A stretch of DNA of 64,000 bases from Blastomonas aquatica (GTDB taxonomy: Bacteria > Pseudomonadota > Alphaproteobacteria > Sphingomonadales > Sphingomonadaceae): positions 62,001 through 126,000 of the forward strand of contig NZ_BMGD01000006.1 of assembly GCF_014639875.1 (NCBI RefSeq). The letters are read 5' to 3'. Position numbers and translations under genes: made by a program. Position 1 is the stretch's first letter. Each line of letters opens with the position of its first letter. Under the pieces are notes generated by a model that did not search any database, was not told where the DNA came from, and saw nothing but the letters and a program-made list of their open reading frames with translations. This document shows, piece after piece, positions 52,542 to 60,387 of the stretch.

Positions 52542-53774
52542 ATGGCATGGCGGATGACGACGAGCCTTGCCAGCCTCACCGCATCCGAACGCGATGTCCT
52601 CGATACGATCGACCAGTCCGCAATGCTGAGCCAGGTCGAGTTATGGGCGGCGATCAACAGCGGATCGGGCAATCTCGACGGATTGGCGCGGACCGCCACG
52701 CTGCTTGCCGAAGCCTTTGCGGCACTCCCCGGCGACGTGCGGCTGGTCGATCCTGCGCCGGTCGATGCAGTGCGGACCGATGGCAGCATCGATGCGATCA
52801 AGCGCGGACAGCATCTTGTGGTCAGCGTTCGCCCCGATGCACCGCTGCGGCTGCTGCTCACCGGGCATATGGATACGGTGTTTCCCGTCGATACCGCCTT
52901 CCAGACCCTGACCTGGCTCGAACCCGGCGTGCTGAACGGCCCCGGCGTTGCCGACATGAAGGGCGGGATTGCGGTGATGCTGGCGGCGCTGCGCGCGGTC
53001 GAGACATCGCCGCTCGCAGCGTTAATCGGCTATGACGTGATGATCAATAGCGACGAGGAGGTCGGATCGGGATCGTCCGCCGCGCTGATCGCGGAACTGG
53101 CCAGAGGCAAAGTCGCCGCGCTGACCTATGAGCCCGCGCTTCCAGATGGCACGCTGGCGGGCGAGCGCGGCGGATCGGGCAATTTCTCGGTCATCGTCAC
53201 CGGCCGCTCGGCGCATGCCGGGCGAAACCCTCAGGACGGGCGCAACGCGCTGGTCGCCGCCGCTGATCTGGCAGTGCGGCTAAAGGCACTGACCCGCGAT
53301 GGACTGTCGGTCAATCCGGCTAAGATAGATGGCGGCAGCGCCAACAACATCGTGCCCGATCACGCAATTCTACGCGTCAACTTCCGCCCGCAAAGCCTTG
53401 AGATGCAGGCGTTTGCCGATGCCGAGTTACAACGGCTGTGTGATGTCGTCGCCCGCGAGCACGATGTTTCGCTGCACCGTCACGGCAGCTTTGGTCGCCC
53501 ACCCAAGCCGATCGACACCGGTGCGCACAAATTGTTCGGGCTGGTCAAGGCCTGCGGCGCAGCATTGGGGCTCGAGATCAGCTGGCGCGGCACCGGCGGG
53601 GTGTGCGATGGCAACAACATCGCGGCCTGCGGCATTCCGGTGGTCGATACCATGGGGGTACGCGGCGGCGCGATCCACAGCACAGACGAATTCCTGATCA
53701 CCGACAGCTTGGCCGAACGTGCGCAGCTCTCGGCGCTCACCATATTGCGGCTGGCCGAAAAGAGGGGTTTATGA
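52542..53774 (+). CDS. M20 family metallohydrolase (ArgE/CPG2-like) coupled to astA
   Basis: This 410-residue M20 peptidase has metal-site motifs L-T-G-H-M-D-T (H109, D111), G-V-A-D-M-K-G-G (D138), catalytic S-D-E-E-V-G-S (E172/E173) and a late histidine in G-G-A-I-H-S-T-D-E-F. A dimerisation lid with T-G-R-S-A-H-A-G lies between. Relatives remove acyl groups or glutamate from N-substituted amino acids. Its stop overlaps the astA start (ATGA), so the natural guess is a role in the arginine-succinyltransferase pathway, perhaps removing succinyl from succinylglutamate in place of AstE. ATG choices at 52542 or 52554 are equally possible. Confidence 0.82.
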   Translation: MAWRMTTSLASLTASERDVLDTIDQSAMLSQVELWAAINSGSGNLDGLARTATLLAEAFAALPGDVRLVDPAPVDAVRTDGSIDAIKRGQHLVVSVRPDAPLRLLLTGHMDTVFPVDTAFQTLTWLEPGVLNGPGVADMKGGIAVMLAALRAVETSPLAALIGYDVMINSDEEVGSGSSAALIAELARGKVAALTYEPALPDGTLAGERGGSGNFSVIVTGRSAHAGRNPQDGRNALVAAADLAVRLKALTRDGLSVNPAKIDGGSANNIVPDHAILRVNFRPQSLEMQAFADAELQRLCDVVAREHDVSLHRHGSFGRPPKPIDTGAHKLFGLVKACGAALGLEISWRGTGGVCDGNNIAACGIPVVDTMGVRGGAIHSTDEFLITDSLAERAQLSALTILRLAEKRGL

Positions 53775-54781
53775 GCTTTGTCATCCGGGCGGCGAAACCC
53801 GACGATCTGCAGCCGATCTATGAGATGGCCAAGCTCACCGGGGGTGGATTCACCAATCTGCCAGCCGACCGCACGTCGCTCGAATCGAAGATTGTCCGTT
53901 CGACCGAGGCCTTTGCGCGTACCGAGGACAGCCTACAGGACGAACTGTTCGTGCTGGTGCTCGAGAATACCGAGACGCGAGAAATCCGCGGCACCTGCCA
54001 ATTGCTCACCCGGGTCGGTCAGAAATGGCCGTTCTATTCCTATCGCCTCAGCACGCTGACCCAGCACAGCTCCGAGCTTGGCCAGACATTCCGCGCTGAA
54101 ATCCTGAGCCTGGTGACCGATCTGGAAGGATCGTGTGAAGTTGGCGGGCTGTTCCTCCATCCCGGCGAGCGCGCCGGAGGGCTGGGCCTGCTGCTTGCAC
54201 GCAGCCGCTATCTGTTCATCGCGATGCACCGTGCACGGTTCACCGACCGGATCATCGCCGAACTGCGCGGGGTGATCGACGAGGCAGGCGATTCGCCGTT
54301 CTGGGACAGCATCGCTGGGCGCTTCTTCGGGATGAGCTTCGATGAGGCCGACACCTTCAATGCGCTGCGCGGCAACCAGTTCATCGCCGATCTGATGCCC
54401 AAGCATCCGGTGTATGTCGCGATGCTTTCCGATGCCGCGCGGCATGTGCTGGGACGCCCCAATGTCAGCGGCAGAGCGGCGATGCGAATGCTGGAAAACG
54501 AAGGCTTCGGGTACGAGAACTACGTCGATATCTTCGATGGCGGCCCGACGATGACCGCGCGTACCAACCAGGTCCACACCATCCGCAACTCGCGCGATGC
54601 GGTGCTGGGCGGAACGACTGACGGCGGAACGCTCTCGCTGGTGGCGACAGGCCGGCTGGCGGACTTCCGCTGCGCGTACGGACATGTGGGGGATGAGGGC
54701 GACACAATAGCGCTCGACGCCAAGGCTGTGGGGCTGTTGGGTGTACAATCGGGCAATGCGGTTCGTTGGATTGCGCGGTGA
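53771..54781 (+). CDS. astA: Arginine N-succinyltransferase
   Basis: This 336-residue enzyme of the AstA fold (doubled GNAT-like) has the start V-I-R-A-A-K-P-D-D-L, G-F-T-N-L-P near 27-32, L-F-L-H-P near 135 and F-G-M-S-F-D-E-A-D. It also has K-H-P-V-Y-V and the C-terminal N-x-x-D-x-F-D-G-G-P-T-M. It transfers succinyl from succinyl-CoA to arginine, step one of the AST route. GAGGGG precedes the ATG at 53771, which is the translational coupling point. Confidence 0.94.
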   Translation: MSFVIRAAKPDDLQPIYEMAKLTGGGFTNLPADRTSLESKIVRSTEAFARTEDSLQDELFVLVLENTETREIRGTCQLLTRVGQKWPFYSYRLSTLTQHSSELGQTFRAEILSLVTDLEGSCEVGGLFLHPGERAGGLGLLLARSRYLFIAMHRARFTDRIIAELRGVIDEAGDSPFWDSIAGRFFGMSFDEADTFNALRGNQFIADLMPKHPVYVAMLSDAARHVLGRPNVSGRAAMRMLENEGFGYENYVDIFDGGPTMTARTNQVHTIRNSRDAVLGGTTDGGTLSLVATGRLADFRCAYGHVGDEGDTIALDAKAVGLLGVQSGNAVRWIAR

Positions 54782-54783
54782 TT

Positions 54784-54976
54784 TCTCCCTCTCCCTCGAT
54801 GGGAGAGGGTTGCGCAGACTTATGAGCGCAGCGAATTAGTCGGAGCTGGGTGAGGGTGATGCGCAAGCCAAGCGACAACTCGCCGCCATCACCCTCATCC
54901 AACTGCGCCTAGCCGGTCCTTCGACAAGCTCAGGACTGGCAAGGCTTCGTATCCTTCTCCCATCAAGGGAGAAGGC
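54784..54976. repeat. Composite family C and D repeat block
   Basis: CTCCCTCGATGGGAGAGGGT and GAGCTGGGTGAGGGTGATGC are followed by the inverse CATCACCCTCATCC. A family D core CCTTCGACAAGCTCAGGACT (about 54917-54936) and CTTCTCCCATCAAGGGAGAA close the block. It separates astA from astB, which otherwise would be a single operon. Confidence 0.78.
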
Positions 54977-54993
54977 TTGTTTGGAAAGACGCC

Positions 54994-56244
54994 ATGCTGA
55001 CCGAAATCAACTTCGACGGGATCATCGGACCCAGCCACAATTATGCGGGGCTGAGTCTGGGCAACATTGCCTCTGCGAGCAATGCAGGCGCGGTGAGCGA
55101 GCCGCGCGCGGCGGCGCTGCAGGGGGTTGCCAAGATGCGCGCGAACATGGCGTTGGGCCTGGTGCAGGGGTTCCTGCTGCCTCTCGACCGGCCCAACACG
55201 GGCTGGCTGGAAAGCCTGGGCGGTGATCTGGCGAACGCCGAGCCGCATATGCGCGCTGCGGCGTATTCGGCATCAGCGATGTGGGCGGCGAACGCTGCGA
55301 CCGTCTCCCCTGCCCCAGATACAGCCGATAGCCGCTGCCACCTGACGGTCGCCAACCTCGTCACCATGCCGCACCGCAGCCATGAGTGGACGGGTACGCT
55401 GGCCCAGTTGCAGCTCGCCTTCGCCGACACGCGGCATTTTGCGGTACACGGCCCGGTGCCTGCCCCGTTCGGCGACGAGGGCGCCGCGAACCACATGCGG
55501 CTGTGCGATGGCCATGGCAGCGCAGGCGTCGAGATTTTCGTTTACGGCAAGGCAGGCGGCCCCTTCCCTGCACGCCAGCATATCGAGGCGGGCAAAGCAA
55601 TCGCACGGCGGCATGGCCTCGCGCCCGAGCGCACGCTTTTCATCCAGCAGAGCGAAACCGCTATCGCCGCTGGCGCGTTCCACAATGATGTCGTCGCTGT
55701 CGCCAACGAGACCGTGTTGTTCACCCATGAACAGGCATTCGCGGACCGTGACGGAACCTACGCTGCAATCCGCGCCGCTTTCCAGGCAGTGCAGATCGTC
55801 GAGGTGCACGCGAGCGCGGTATCTCTGGCCGATGCGATCAAGAGCTATCTGTTCAATGCGCAGCTGGTGAGCCTTCCGCAAGGCGGCCATGCGCTGGTGT
55901 TGCCCAGCGAATCGCAGGAGGTGCCAACGGTATGGCAATGGCTCGAGGCAATGGTCGCGGGCAACGGTCCGATCCGGCAATTGGTCCCGGTCAATGTCCG
56001 CCAGTCGATGGCCAATGGTGGCGGGCCGGCGTGCCTCAGGCTGCGTGTGGTGGCCGACCCCGCGACCGTCGATCCGCGCTTTATCGCGACGCTTGAGCGG
56101 CTGGATATCCTGGAACGGGTGATTGCGCGCCACTGGCCGGAGCGTATCGCACCATCGCATCTGGCTGACCCTGCTTTTGCCGATACCGTCCGCGTTGCGC
56201 GGAATGCCCTGCTAGAGGCGCTGGAATTGCAGGAACTTACCTGA
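54994..56244 (+). CDS. astB: N-succinylarginine dihydrolase
   Basis: This 416-residue pentein-fold enzyme opens with E-I-N-F-D-G-I-I-G-P-S-H-N-Y-A-G-L-S-x-G-N, a diagnostic AstB segment. It also has F-H-N-D-V-V-A-V-A-N-E and L-P-x-E-x-Q-E, and ends with the conserved cysteine region G-G-G-P-A-C-L-R-L-R. It converts succinylarginine to succinylornithine, ammonia and carbon dioxide. It lies 212 bases after astA, beyond a repeat block. AstC, AstD and AstE genes are not visible in the window. Confidence 0.95.
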   Translation: MLTEINFDGIIGPSHNYAGLSLGNIASASNAGAVSEPRAAALQGVAKMRANMALGLVQGFLLPLDRPNTGWLESLGGDLANAEPHMRAAAYSASAMWAANAATVSPAPDTADSRCHLTVANLVTMPHRSHEWTGTLAQLQLAFADTRHFAVHGPVPAPFGDEGAANHMRLCDGHGSAGVEIFVYGKAGGPFPARQHIEAGKAIARRHGLAPERTLFIQQSETAIAAGAFHNDVVAVANETVLFTHEQAFADRDGTYAAIRAAFQAVQIVEVHASAVSLADAIKSYLFNAQLVSLPQGGHALVLPSESQEVPTVWQWLEAMVAGNGPIRQLVPVNVRQSMANGGGPACLRLRVVADPATVDPRFIATLERLDILERVIARHWPERIAPSHLADPAFADTVRVARNALLEALELQELT

Positions 56245-56337
56245 AGCCCTGTCGGCAGGCTTTACAAGTTAACCCCATCTTCACCATGATACCCCGCAGG
56301 AAACCGCCCTTGGCACGGGGCTTGCGGAGGTCTGACC

Positions 56338-56565
56338 ATGTTTGAAAAAATCCGGCGCCTGTTCGTGATCAAGACCAAGTTCGAGGTGTACCTGATCACC
56401 TATGCGCTGGCGCTGGGGGCATGCGAACGCGGCAAGCTCTATCTCGATCAATATCCCGGATTTGGCGGCTGGCTGCTGTTCGTCGCCTGCACAGGCGCGG
56501 TCTTCATGGCTGGCGCCAAGATGCTCGACGCGATCGACTACCAGAAGGCCTACGGCCCAGAGTGA
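56338..56565 (+). CDS. Small membrane protein of unknown function
   Basis: This 75-residue protein has a short basic N-terminus (F-E-K-I-R-R-L-F-V-I-K-T-K) and two hydrophobic segments (about 16-30 and 43-60). The loop contains C-E-R-G-K-L-Y-L-D-Q-Y-P-G and the tail is charged (D-A-I-D-Y-Q-K-A-Y-G-P-E). A GGAGG-like site precedes the ATG. The pattern is conserved-looking but I cannot name a family. It is convergent with ssrA. Confidence 0.6.
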   Translation: MFEKIRRLFVIKTKFEVYLITYALALGACERGKLYLDQYPGFGGWLLFVACTGAVFMAGAKMLDAIDYQKAYGPE

Positions 56566-56585
56566 TCGCGCTATCTGACGGGAAA

Positions 56586-56945
56586 GGTGGAGAGCTTCTG
56601 TTGCCCGGTGCTCTCCAAACCGCTGAACTCCGCTTCTGTTGCCCGGTGGGTTCAACCGCGCTCAGGCTTTATAATTCTTGGCCGTTAGGCCGCTGAATTA
56701 TGCAGCGAGGGCGAGTGCGTCATTGTCATTGGCACTTATCGTGTTTGAGCCTTTAACGGGTTACTCAGCCCGGACGAAAACAACGTCTTTCAACACACGT
56801 CGATCCTAGTTCGGCCCCGTCAAAAGCCCCGCTTTCACGGGGTTCATGGTGGAGCCGCCGGGTACCGCCCCCGGGTCCGCTGTGCCTATTGCACGCCGCA
56901 GTTTATCGTCATAGCCGGACGAACCGGCAAAGACCCATATAGCGA
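56586..56945 (-). ncRNA. ssrA: tmRNA, circularly permuted two-piece form
   Basis: Read on the minus strand, the acceptor piece comes first and ends GGCGGCTCCACCA, with CCA at 56849-56847. After a 28-base removable loop the coding piece begins GGGGCCGAACTAGGATCGAC at 56818. GGGGCCG pairs with CGGCTCC as a 7-bp acceptor stem whose third pair is G-U, the alanine identity element. The reading frame at 56733-56698 encodes A-N-D-N-D-A-L-A-L-A-A and a TAA stop, so the tag is (A)ANDNDALALAA. The order of pieces is that of alphaproteobacterial permuted tmRNA. Processed ends are approximate: acceptor about 56847-56930, coding piece about 56620-56818. The T-loop (GGCGGTACC) is non-canonical. The gene follows mscL on the same strand. 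Confidence 0.93.
56589..56616 (-). terminator. Hairpin at the 3' end of ssrA, possible terminator
   Basis: GGAGAGC and GCTCTCC pair perfectly around a loop that repeats a 17-base sequence from the ssrA coding piece (56594-56610 and 56632-56648 are identical). The minus-strand sequence after it is only weakly T-rich, so termination is uncertain. Confidence 0.5.
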
Positions 56946-56981
56946 TCAAATCCTGAATGGGAAGTGAGCGCCTGCAAAAGG

Positions 56982-57410
56982 TCACTTCTTCAACAGGTCA
57001 CGAATTTCAATCAGCAGATCGACCTCGCTCGGTCCCTTGGGCGCTGCAGGAGCCTCTTCTTCCTTCTTGATCATCTTGTTGGCGCTGCGCACGATCAGGA
57101 AAATGATGAAGGCGAGGATGAGAAAGTTGATCACCACGGTGACGAACTGGCCATAGCCAAACAGCGCCACGCCGGCTTCCTTGAGTTCGGCATAGTTTTC
57201 GAGCGATCCTGTATAGCCTTCGGGCACCGGGCCCAGCATGACGAAGTAACTGGAGAAATCCGCGCCGCCGAAGACCGCGCCGGCCACCGGCATGATGATG
57301 TCCTGGGTGAGCGAGGTGGTGATGGTTGCGAACGCCGCGCCGATGATCACTGCCACCGCCAGATCGAGCACATTGCCGCGTGCGATGAACGCCTTGAACT
57401 CTGTTAGCAC
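56982..57410 (-). CDS. mscL: Large-conductance mechanosensitive channel
   Basis: This 142-residue protein has the MscL N-terminus (F-K-A-F-I-A-R-G-N-V-L-D-L-A-V-A-V-I-I-G-A-A-F), a first pore helix at about 15-45 and a periplasmic loop. A second helix covers about 84-107 (V-V-I-N-F-L-I-L-A-F-I-I-F-L-I-V), and a charged cytoplasmic bundle ends D-L-L-K-K. It opens under membrane tension as a hypo-osmotic safety valve. GAAGTGA/TCACTTC at 56988-56961 forms a hairpin across the stop codon. Confidence 0.96.
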   Translation of the reverse strand: MLTEFKAFIARGNVLDLAVAVIIGAAFATITTSLTQDIIMPVAGAVFGGADFSSYFVMLGPVPEGYTGSLENYAELKEAGVALFGYGQFVTVVINFLILAFIIFLIVRSANKMIKKEEEAPAAPKGPSEVDLLIEIRDLLKK

Positions 57411-57507
57411 GTGTTTCCCCTTTTTGCCCTCGCGTTATGCCCCTATAATCGCCAAGGACATCACGATGTCGAGTGACTTTGCCGGCACGATTTGTAAAAC
57501 CCGGGGC

Positions 57508-57536
57508 TTGCAGGCTTGCCGTATTAACACGATATT
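57508..57536 (+). promoter_or_regulatory. Possible sigma70-like promoter of the lemA operon
   Basis: TTGCAG (57508-57513) and GATATT (57531-57536) are separated by 17 bases, 38 bases before the lemA start. The match is moderate and the region is locally AT-richer than the genes around it. Confidence 0.3.
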
Positions 57537-57573
57537 ACGGTCACGCGTCATCATCTGGAGGGATCACAGTCTT

Positions 57574-58164
57574 ATGCGTATCACCCGTTATGCCTTGCTG
57601 GCACTGGCCACGCTTTCGCTCGCCGCCTGCGGCATCAATTCGGTGCCAACTGCCGAGGAAAACGCCAAGGCGAAGTGGGGTGATGTGGAAAACCAGTATC
57701 AGCGCCGCGCCGATCTGGTGCCCAATCTCGTATCGACGGTGAAGGCCGGTGCAGCATCCGAAGAACGGATCCTGACTCAGGTGACGCAGGCACGTGCCAA
57801 CGCCACCGCGATCAATATCACCACGGATGACCTGTCCGATCCTGAAACCTTCGAAAGGTTCAACCAGGCGCAAAATCAGTTGACCCAGGCGCTGGGCCAG
57901 TTGCGCACCGTGGTCGAAGCCTATCCGGACCTGAAGAGCCAGCAAAACTACACCGTGCTGATGAGCCAGCTAGAAGGCACCGAAAACCGCATCACGGTTG
58001 CCCGGCGCGACTACAACGAGGCGGTGCGCCAGTATAACACCACCATCCGCACCTTCCCCGATTCGATCGGCGCGAACCTGATCCACGGCGCCAAGCCGAT
58101 GGTGCCGTTCAAGGCGACGAGCGAAGGCGCCAACGAGGCTCCCCAGGTCGATTTCGGCGCGTGA
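57574..58164 (+). CDS. lemA: LemA family lipoprotein
   Basis: This 196-residue protein has a lipoprotein signal (L-S-L-A-A-C near 16-20). Its four-helix LemA domain carries W-G-D-V-E-N-Q-Y-Q-R-R-A-D-L-V-P-N-L-V-S-T-V-K and, late, R-Y-N-T-like V-R-Q-Y-N-T-T-I-R-T-F-P. LemA proteins are envelope scaffolds usually encoded with TPM proteins, as here; the exact role is not settled. GGAGGG lies upstream of the ATG. Its stop overlaps the next start by 4 bases. Confidence 0.93.
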   Translation: MRITRYALLALATLSLAACGINSVPTAEENAKAKWGDVENQYQRRADLVPNLVSTVKAGAASEERILTQVTQARANATAINITTDDLSDPETFERFNQAQNQLTQALGQLRTVVEAYPDLKSQQNYTVLMSQLEGTENRITVARRDYNEAVRQYNTTIRTFPDSIGANLIHGAKPMVPFKATSEGANEAPQVDFGA

Positions 58165-59051
58165 AATTACCAACAGTGACACTGGATACCGCATTACCGC
58201 ACCTCTGGCGCAAATTCGTCATGGCCCTGGCGCTGCTGCTTGTTGCGGCAGCGATAGGGACAGCTGTGATGGGGACGGCTGCGCACGCGCAGACCTTCCC
58301 CAAGCTGACCGGGCGCGTGGTTGATAACGCCAATCTGCTCAACCCGGCGCAGGAGGCGGCGCTGTCTGCCAAGCTGGAAGCGCTCGAGAAGCAGTCAACC
58401 CGCCAGCTGGTGGTCGTCACGCTCCCCGATCTGCAGGGTTATGAGATCGAGGAATACGGCTATCAGCTTGGCCGCGAATGGGGCATTGGCCAAGCCGCCG
58501 ATGGCGATGCCGAAAAGGACAACGGTACGCTGCTGATCGTCGCGCCCAACGAGCGCAAGGTGCGGATCGAGGTCGGCTATGGGCTCGAGGGCATCATGAC
58601 CGACGCGCTGTCGGCAGTGATCATCCAGCAGGACATTTTGCCGCAGTTTCGCGACTCTGATTACGCTGGCGGTATCGCCGCCGGGGCCGATGCGATTATC
58701 ACCCAGTTGACCCTGCCCGACGACGAGGCCCGCGCGTTTGCCTCCGATGTTGCCCAGGAGGCACGCACCAGCAAGCGCGGTGGCGGCATCGGCGTGTTTC
58801 TGTTCTGGGCCGCGATCATCCTGTTCTTCTTCATCATCCCCGCGCTGAGCAGTGCTGGCAAAGGCAAGCGCTATGGGCGATCGGGGGTTGGCGATGTCGT
58901 CACCTGGGGCTTGCTGATCGGGTCGGCATTGAACAACTCCGGACGTGGCGGCGGTGGCGGCTTTGGCGGTGGTGGCGGCTTTGGCGGTGGCGGCGGCTTT
59001 GGCGGTGGTGGCGGCGGCTTCGGCGGCGGCGGCTCGTCGGGAGGCTGGTGA
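58161..59051 (+). CDS. TPM domain membrane protein with Gly-rich tail (YgcG-like)
   Basis: This 296-residue protein starts at GTG 58161 within the lemA stop (GTGA). An N-terminal signal/membrane segment covers about 20-43. The TPM domain follows, with G-R-V-V-D-N-A-N-L-L, Q-L-V-V-V-T-L-P-D-L-Q-G and V-R-I-E-V-G-Y-G-L-E-G. A second membrane helix lies at about 209-232, and the tail has G-G-G-G-F repeats ending S-S-G-G-W. TPM domains face the periplasm and are linked to photosystem II repair in plants and to envelope functions in bacteria. The Gly-rich C-terminus is usual for this family. Confidence 0.9.
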   Translation: MKLPTVTLDTALPHLWRKFVMALALLLVAAAIGTAVMGTAAHAQTFPKLTGRVVDNANLLNPAQEAALSAKLEALEKQSTRQLVVVTLPDLQGYEIEEYGYQLGREWGIGQAADGDAEKDNGTLLIVAPNERKVRIEVGYGLEGIMTDALSAVIIQQDILPQFRDSDYAGGIAAGADAIITQLTLPDDEARAFASDVAQEARTSKRGGGIGVFLFWAAIILFFFIIPALSSAGKGKRYGRSGVGDVVTWGLLIGSALNNSGRGGGGGFGGGGGFGGGGGFGGGGGGFGGGGSSGGW

Positions 59052-59057
59052 GGTACC

Positions 59058-59741
59058 ATGAGCAAGGTTGAAACCGTATCCGCAGACGATCATTGCATCG
59101 TCACCGATGCCGTCGCTGCGGCAGAAAAGCACACCGATGGCGAGATCGTCACGGTGATCGCCAGCCAGTCCGATGATTATCGCGAAACCCCGATCTATTG
59201 GGCGGTGGCGGCGATGTTTTTCGTGCTCGCCTGTATCGCCGTATTTCCTGCATGGTTCGAAGGCTGGCTCAGCGTGTTCACCGGGGGCTGGGTGCATAAT
59301 TATACCCCGGGCGAATATCTGACGATCATCATGCTGCTGCTGGCGGTGACCTTTGCCGCCGCACATCTGCTCGTCGCGTGGAAGCCAGTGCGGCTCGCGC
59401 TGACCCCGCCTGCGATCAAGCGCATCCGGTCGCGTGCGCGCGCGATCAGCCTGTTCCGGGTGAGCGCCGAAAAGCGCACGATGGGGCTGACCGGGGTTCT
59501 GATCTATCTTTCGATGGCCGAGCACCGCGCCGAGATCGTCGCCGACAGCGCGATCGCCGCCAAGGTCTCGCCAGATGTGTGGGGCGAAGCGATGGCCGAC
59601 ATGATCGTCGAACTCAAGGCGGGCCGCGCGGGCGCAGGCATGGCAGCAGCGGTCCGGGATGTCGGCAAGGTGCTTGCCGAGCACTTCCCCAAGACCACCG
59701 ACAACCCCAACGAACTGCCCGACCGGCTGATCGAGCTTTAA
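59058..59741 (+). CDS. Second TPM domain protein
   Basis: This 227-residue protein has an N-terminal TPM-like start (A-V-A-A-A-E-K-H-T-D-G-E-I-V-T-V). Two membrane segments (about 47-66 and 86-106) follow, with a C-terminal cytoplasmic half carrying L-I-Y-L-S-M-A-E-H-R-A-E-I-V-A-D, the TPM_phosphatase signature continued after the insert. The gap to the previous gene is 6 bases, so lemA and both TPM genes form one operon. GAGG precedes the ATG. Confidence 0.85.
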   Translation: MSKVETVSADDHCIVTDAVAAAEKHTDGEIVTVIASQSDDYRETPIYWAVAAMFFVLACIAVFPAWFEGWLSVFTGGWVHNYTPGEYLTIIMLLLAVTFAAAHLLVAWKPVRLALTPPAIKRIRSRARAISLFRVSAEKRTMGLTGVLIYLSMAEHRAEIVADSAIAAKVSPDVWGEAMADMIVELKAGRAGAGMAAAVRDVGKVLAEHFPKTTDNPNELPDRLIEL

Positions 59742-59750
59742 TGTCTATCT

Positions 59751-59827
59751 GTTTTCCGGCGAAAGGCGGAATCCAGGGCGTTCGCAGGACGTTATCGCCC
59801 ATGGGCTCCGGCTTTTGCCGGAGAACG
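59751..59827. repeat. Family A palindromic element
   Basis: TTTTCCGGCGAAAGGCGGAA and GCTCCGGCTTTTGCCGGAGA, each with one mismatch to the family core, lie between the second TPM gene and the Nudix gene, both on the plus strand. Confidence 0.78.
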
Positions 59828-59851
59828 GCTTAACCTTCGCAGGACAGACCC

Positions 59852-60367
59852 ATGACCGAACCCGAAGAAATCGTCTGGCAGGGTAAGTTCATCACCGCCA
59901 AGACCCGCGGCAAGTGGGAGTATGTCTCGCGCGCCCGCGGCATCAGCGCTGCGGTGATCCTGGCGGTGCACGATAGCGCAGTGATCCTGGTCGAACAGTA
60001 CCGGGTTCCCTTGGGGCGCCCATGCATCGAGCTGCCCGCAGGCCTGATCGGCGACCACGACAGCGGCGAGCCGCCCGAGCTTGCCGCCATGCGCGAGCTT
60101 GAAGAGGAAACTGGCTTTCGCGCAGGCCGCATGGAGAACCTCGGGGAGTTCTATTCATCCCCCGGCATGGTCAGCGAAGCCTTCCACCTGATGCGCGCGC
60201 ACGATCTCGAGCGCGTCGACGCAGGCGGCGGAGTGGAGGGTGAAAACATCACCGTCCATGTTGTGCCGCTGGCGGACCTTGAAAGCTTCATCGCAGACAA
60301 GCGCGCGCAAGGCTGCGGCATGGACGTCAAATTGCTGTTGCTGCTCGGCGCGCGGATGCTCGGCTAA
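59852..60367 (+). CDS. Nudix hydrolase, ADP-ribose pyrophosphatase-like
   Basis: This 171-residue protein has a complete Nudix box: G67-x5-E73-x7-R81-E82-L-x-E-E-x-G88-F89. Preceding E-L-P-A-G-L-I and the following F-Y-S-S-P-G-M-V-S-E are typical of ADP-ribose or ADP-sugar pyrophosphatases. It would cleave ADP-ribose to AMP and ribose phosphate in the cytoplasm with magnesium. It stands alone and is convergent with rimK. Confidence 0.88.
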   Translation: MTEPEEIVWQGKFITAKTRGKWEYVSRARGISAAVILAVHDSAVILVEQYRVPLGRPCIELPAGLIGDHDSGEPPELAAMRELEEETGFRAGRMENLGEFYSSPGMVSEAFHLMRAHDLERVDAGGGVEGENITVHVVPLADLESFIADKRAQGCGMDVKLLLLLGARMLG

Positions 60368-60387
60368 TCTGGGTGAAAGGACAGGGC

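Noticed and set aside
58950-59045. Tandem GGCGGTGGCGGCTTT-like repeats that could be taken for a satellite or CRISPR-like array
   Set aside because: They encode the in-frame Gly-Gly-Gly-Phe tail usual for TPM/YgcG proteins; there are no spacers.
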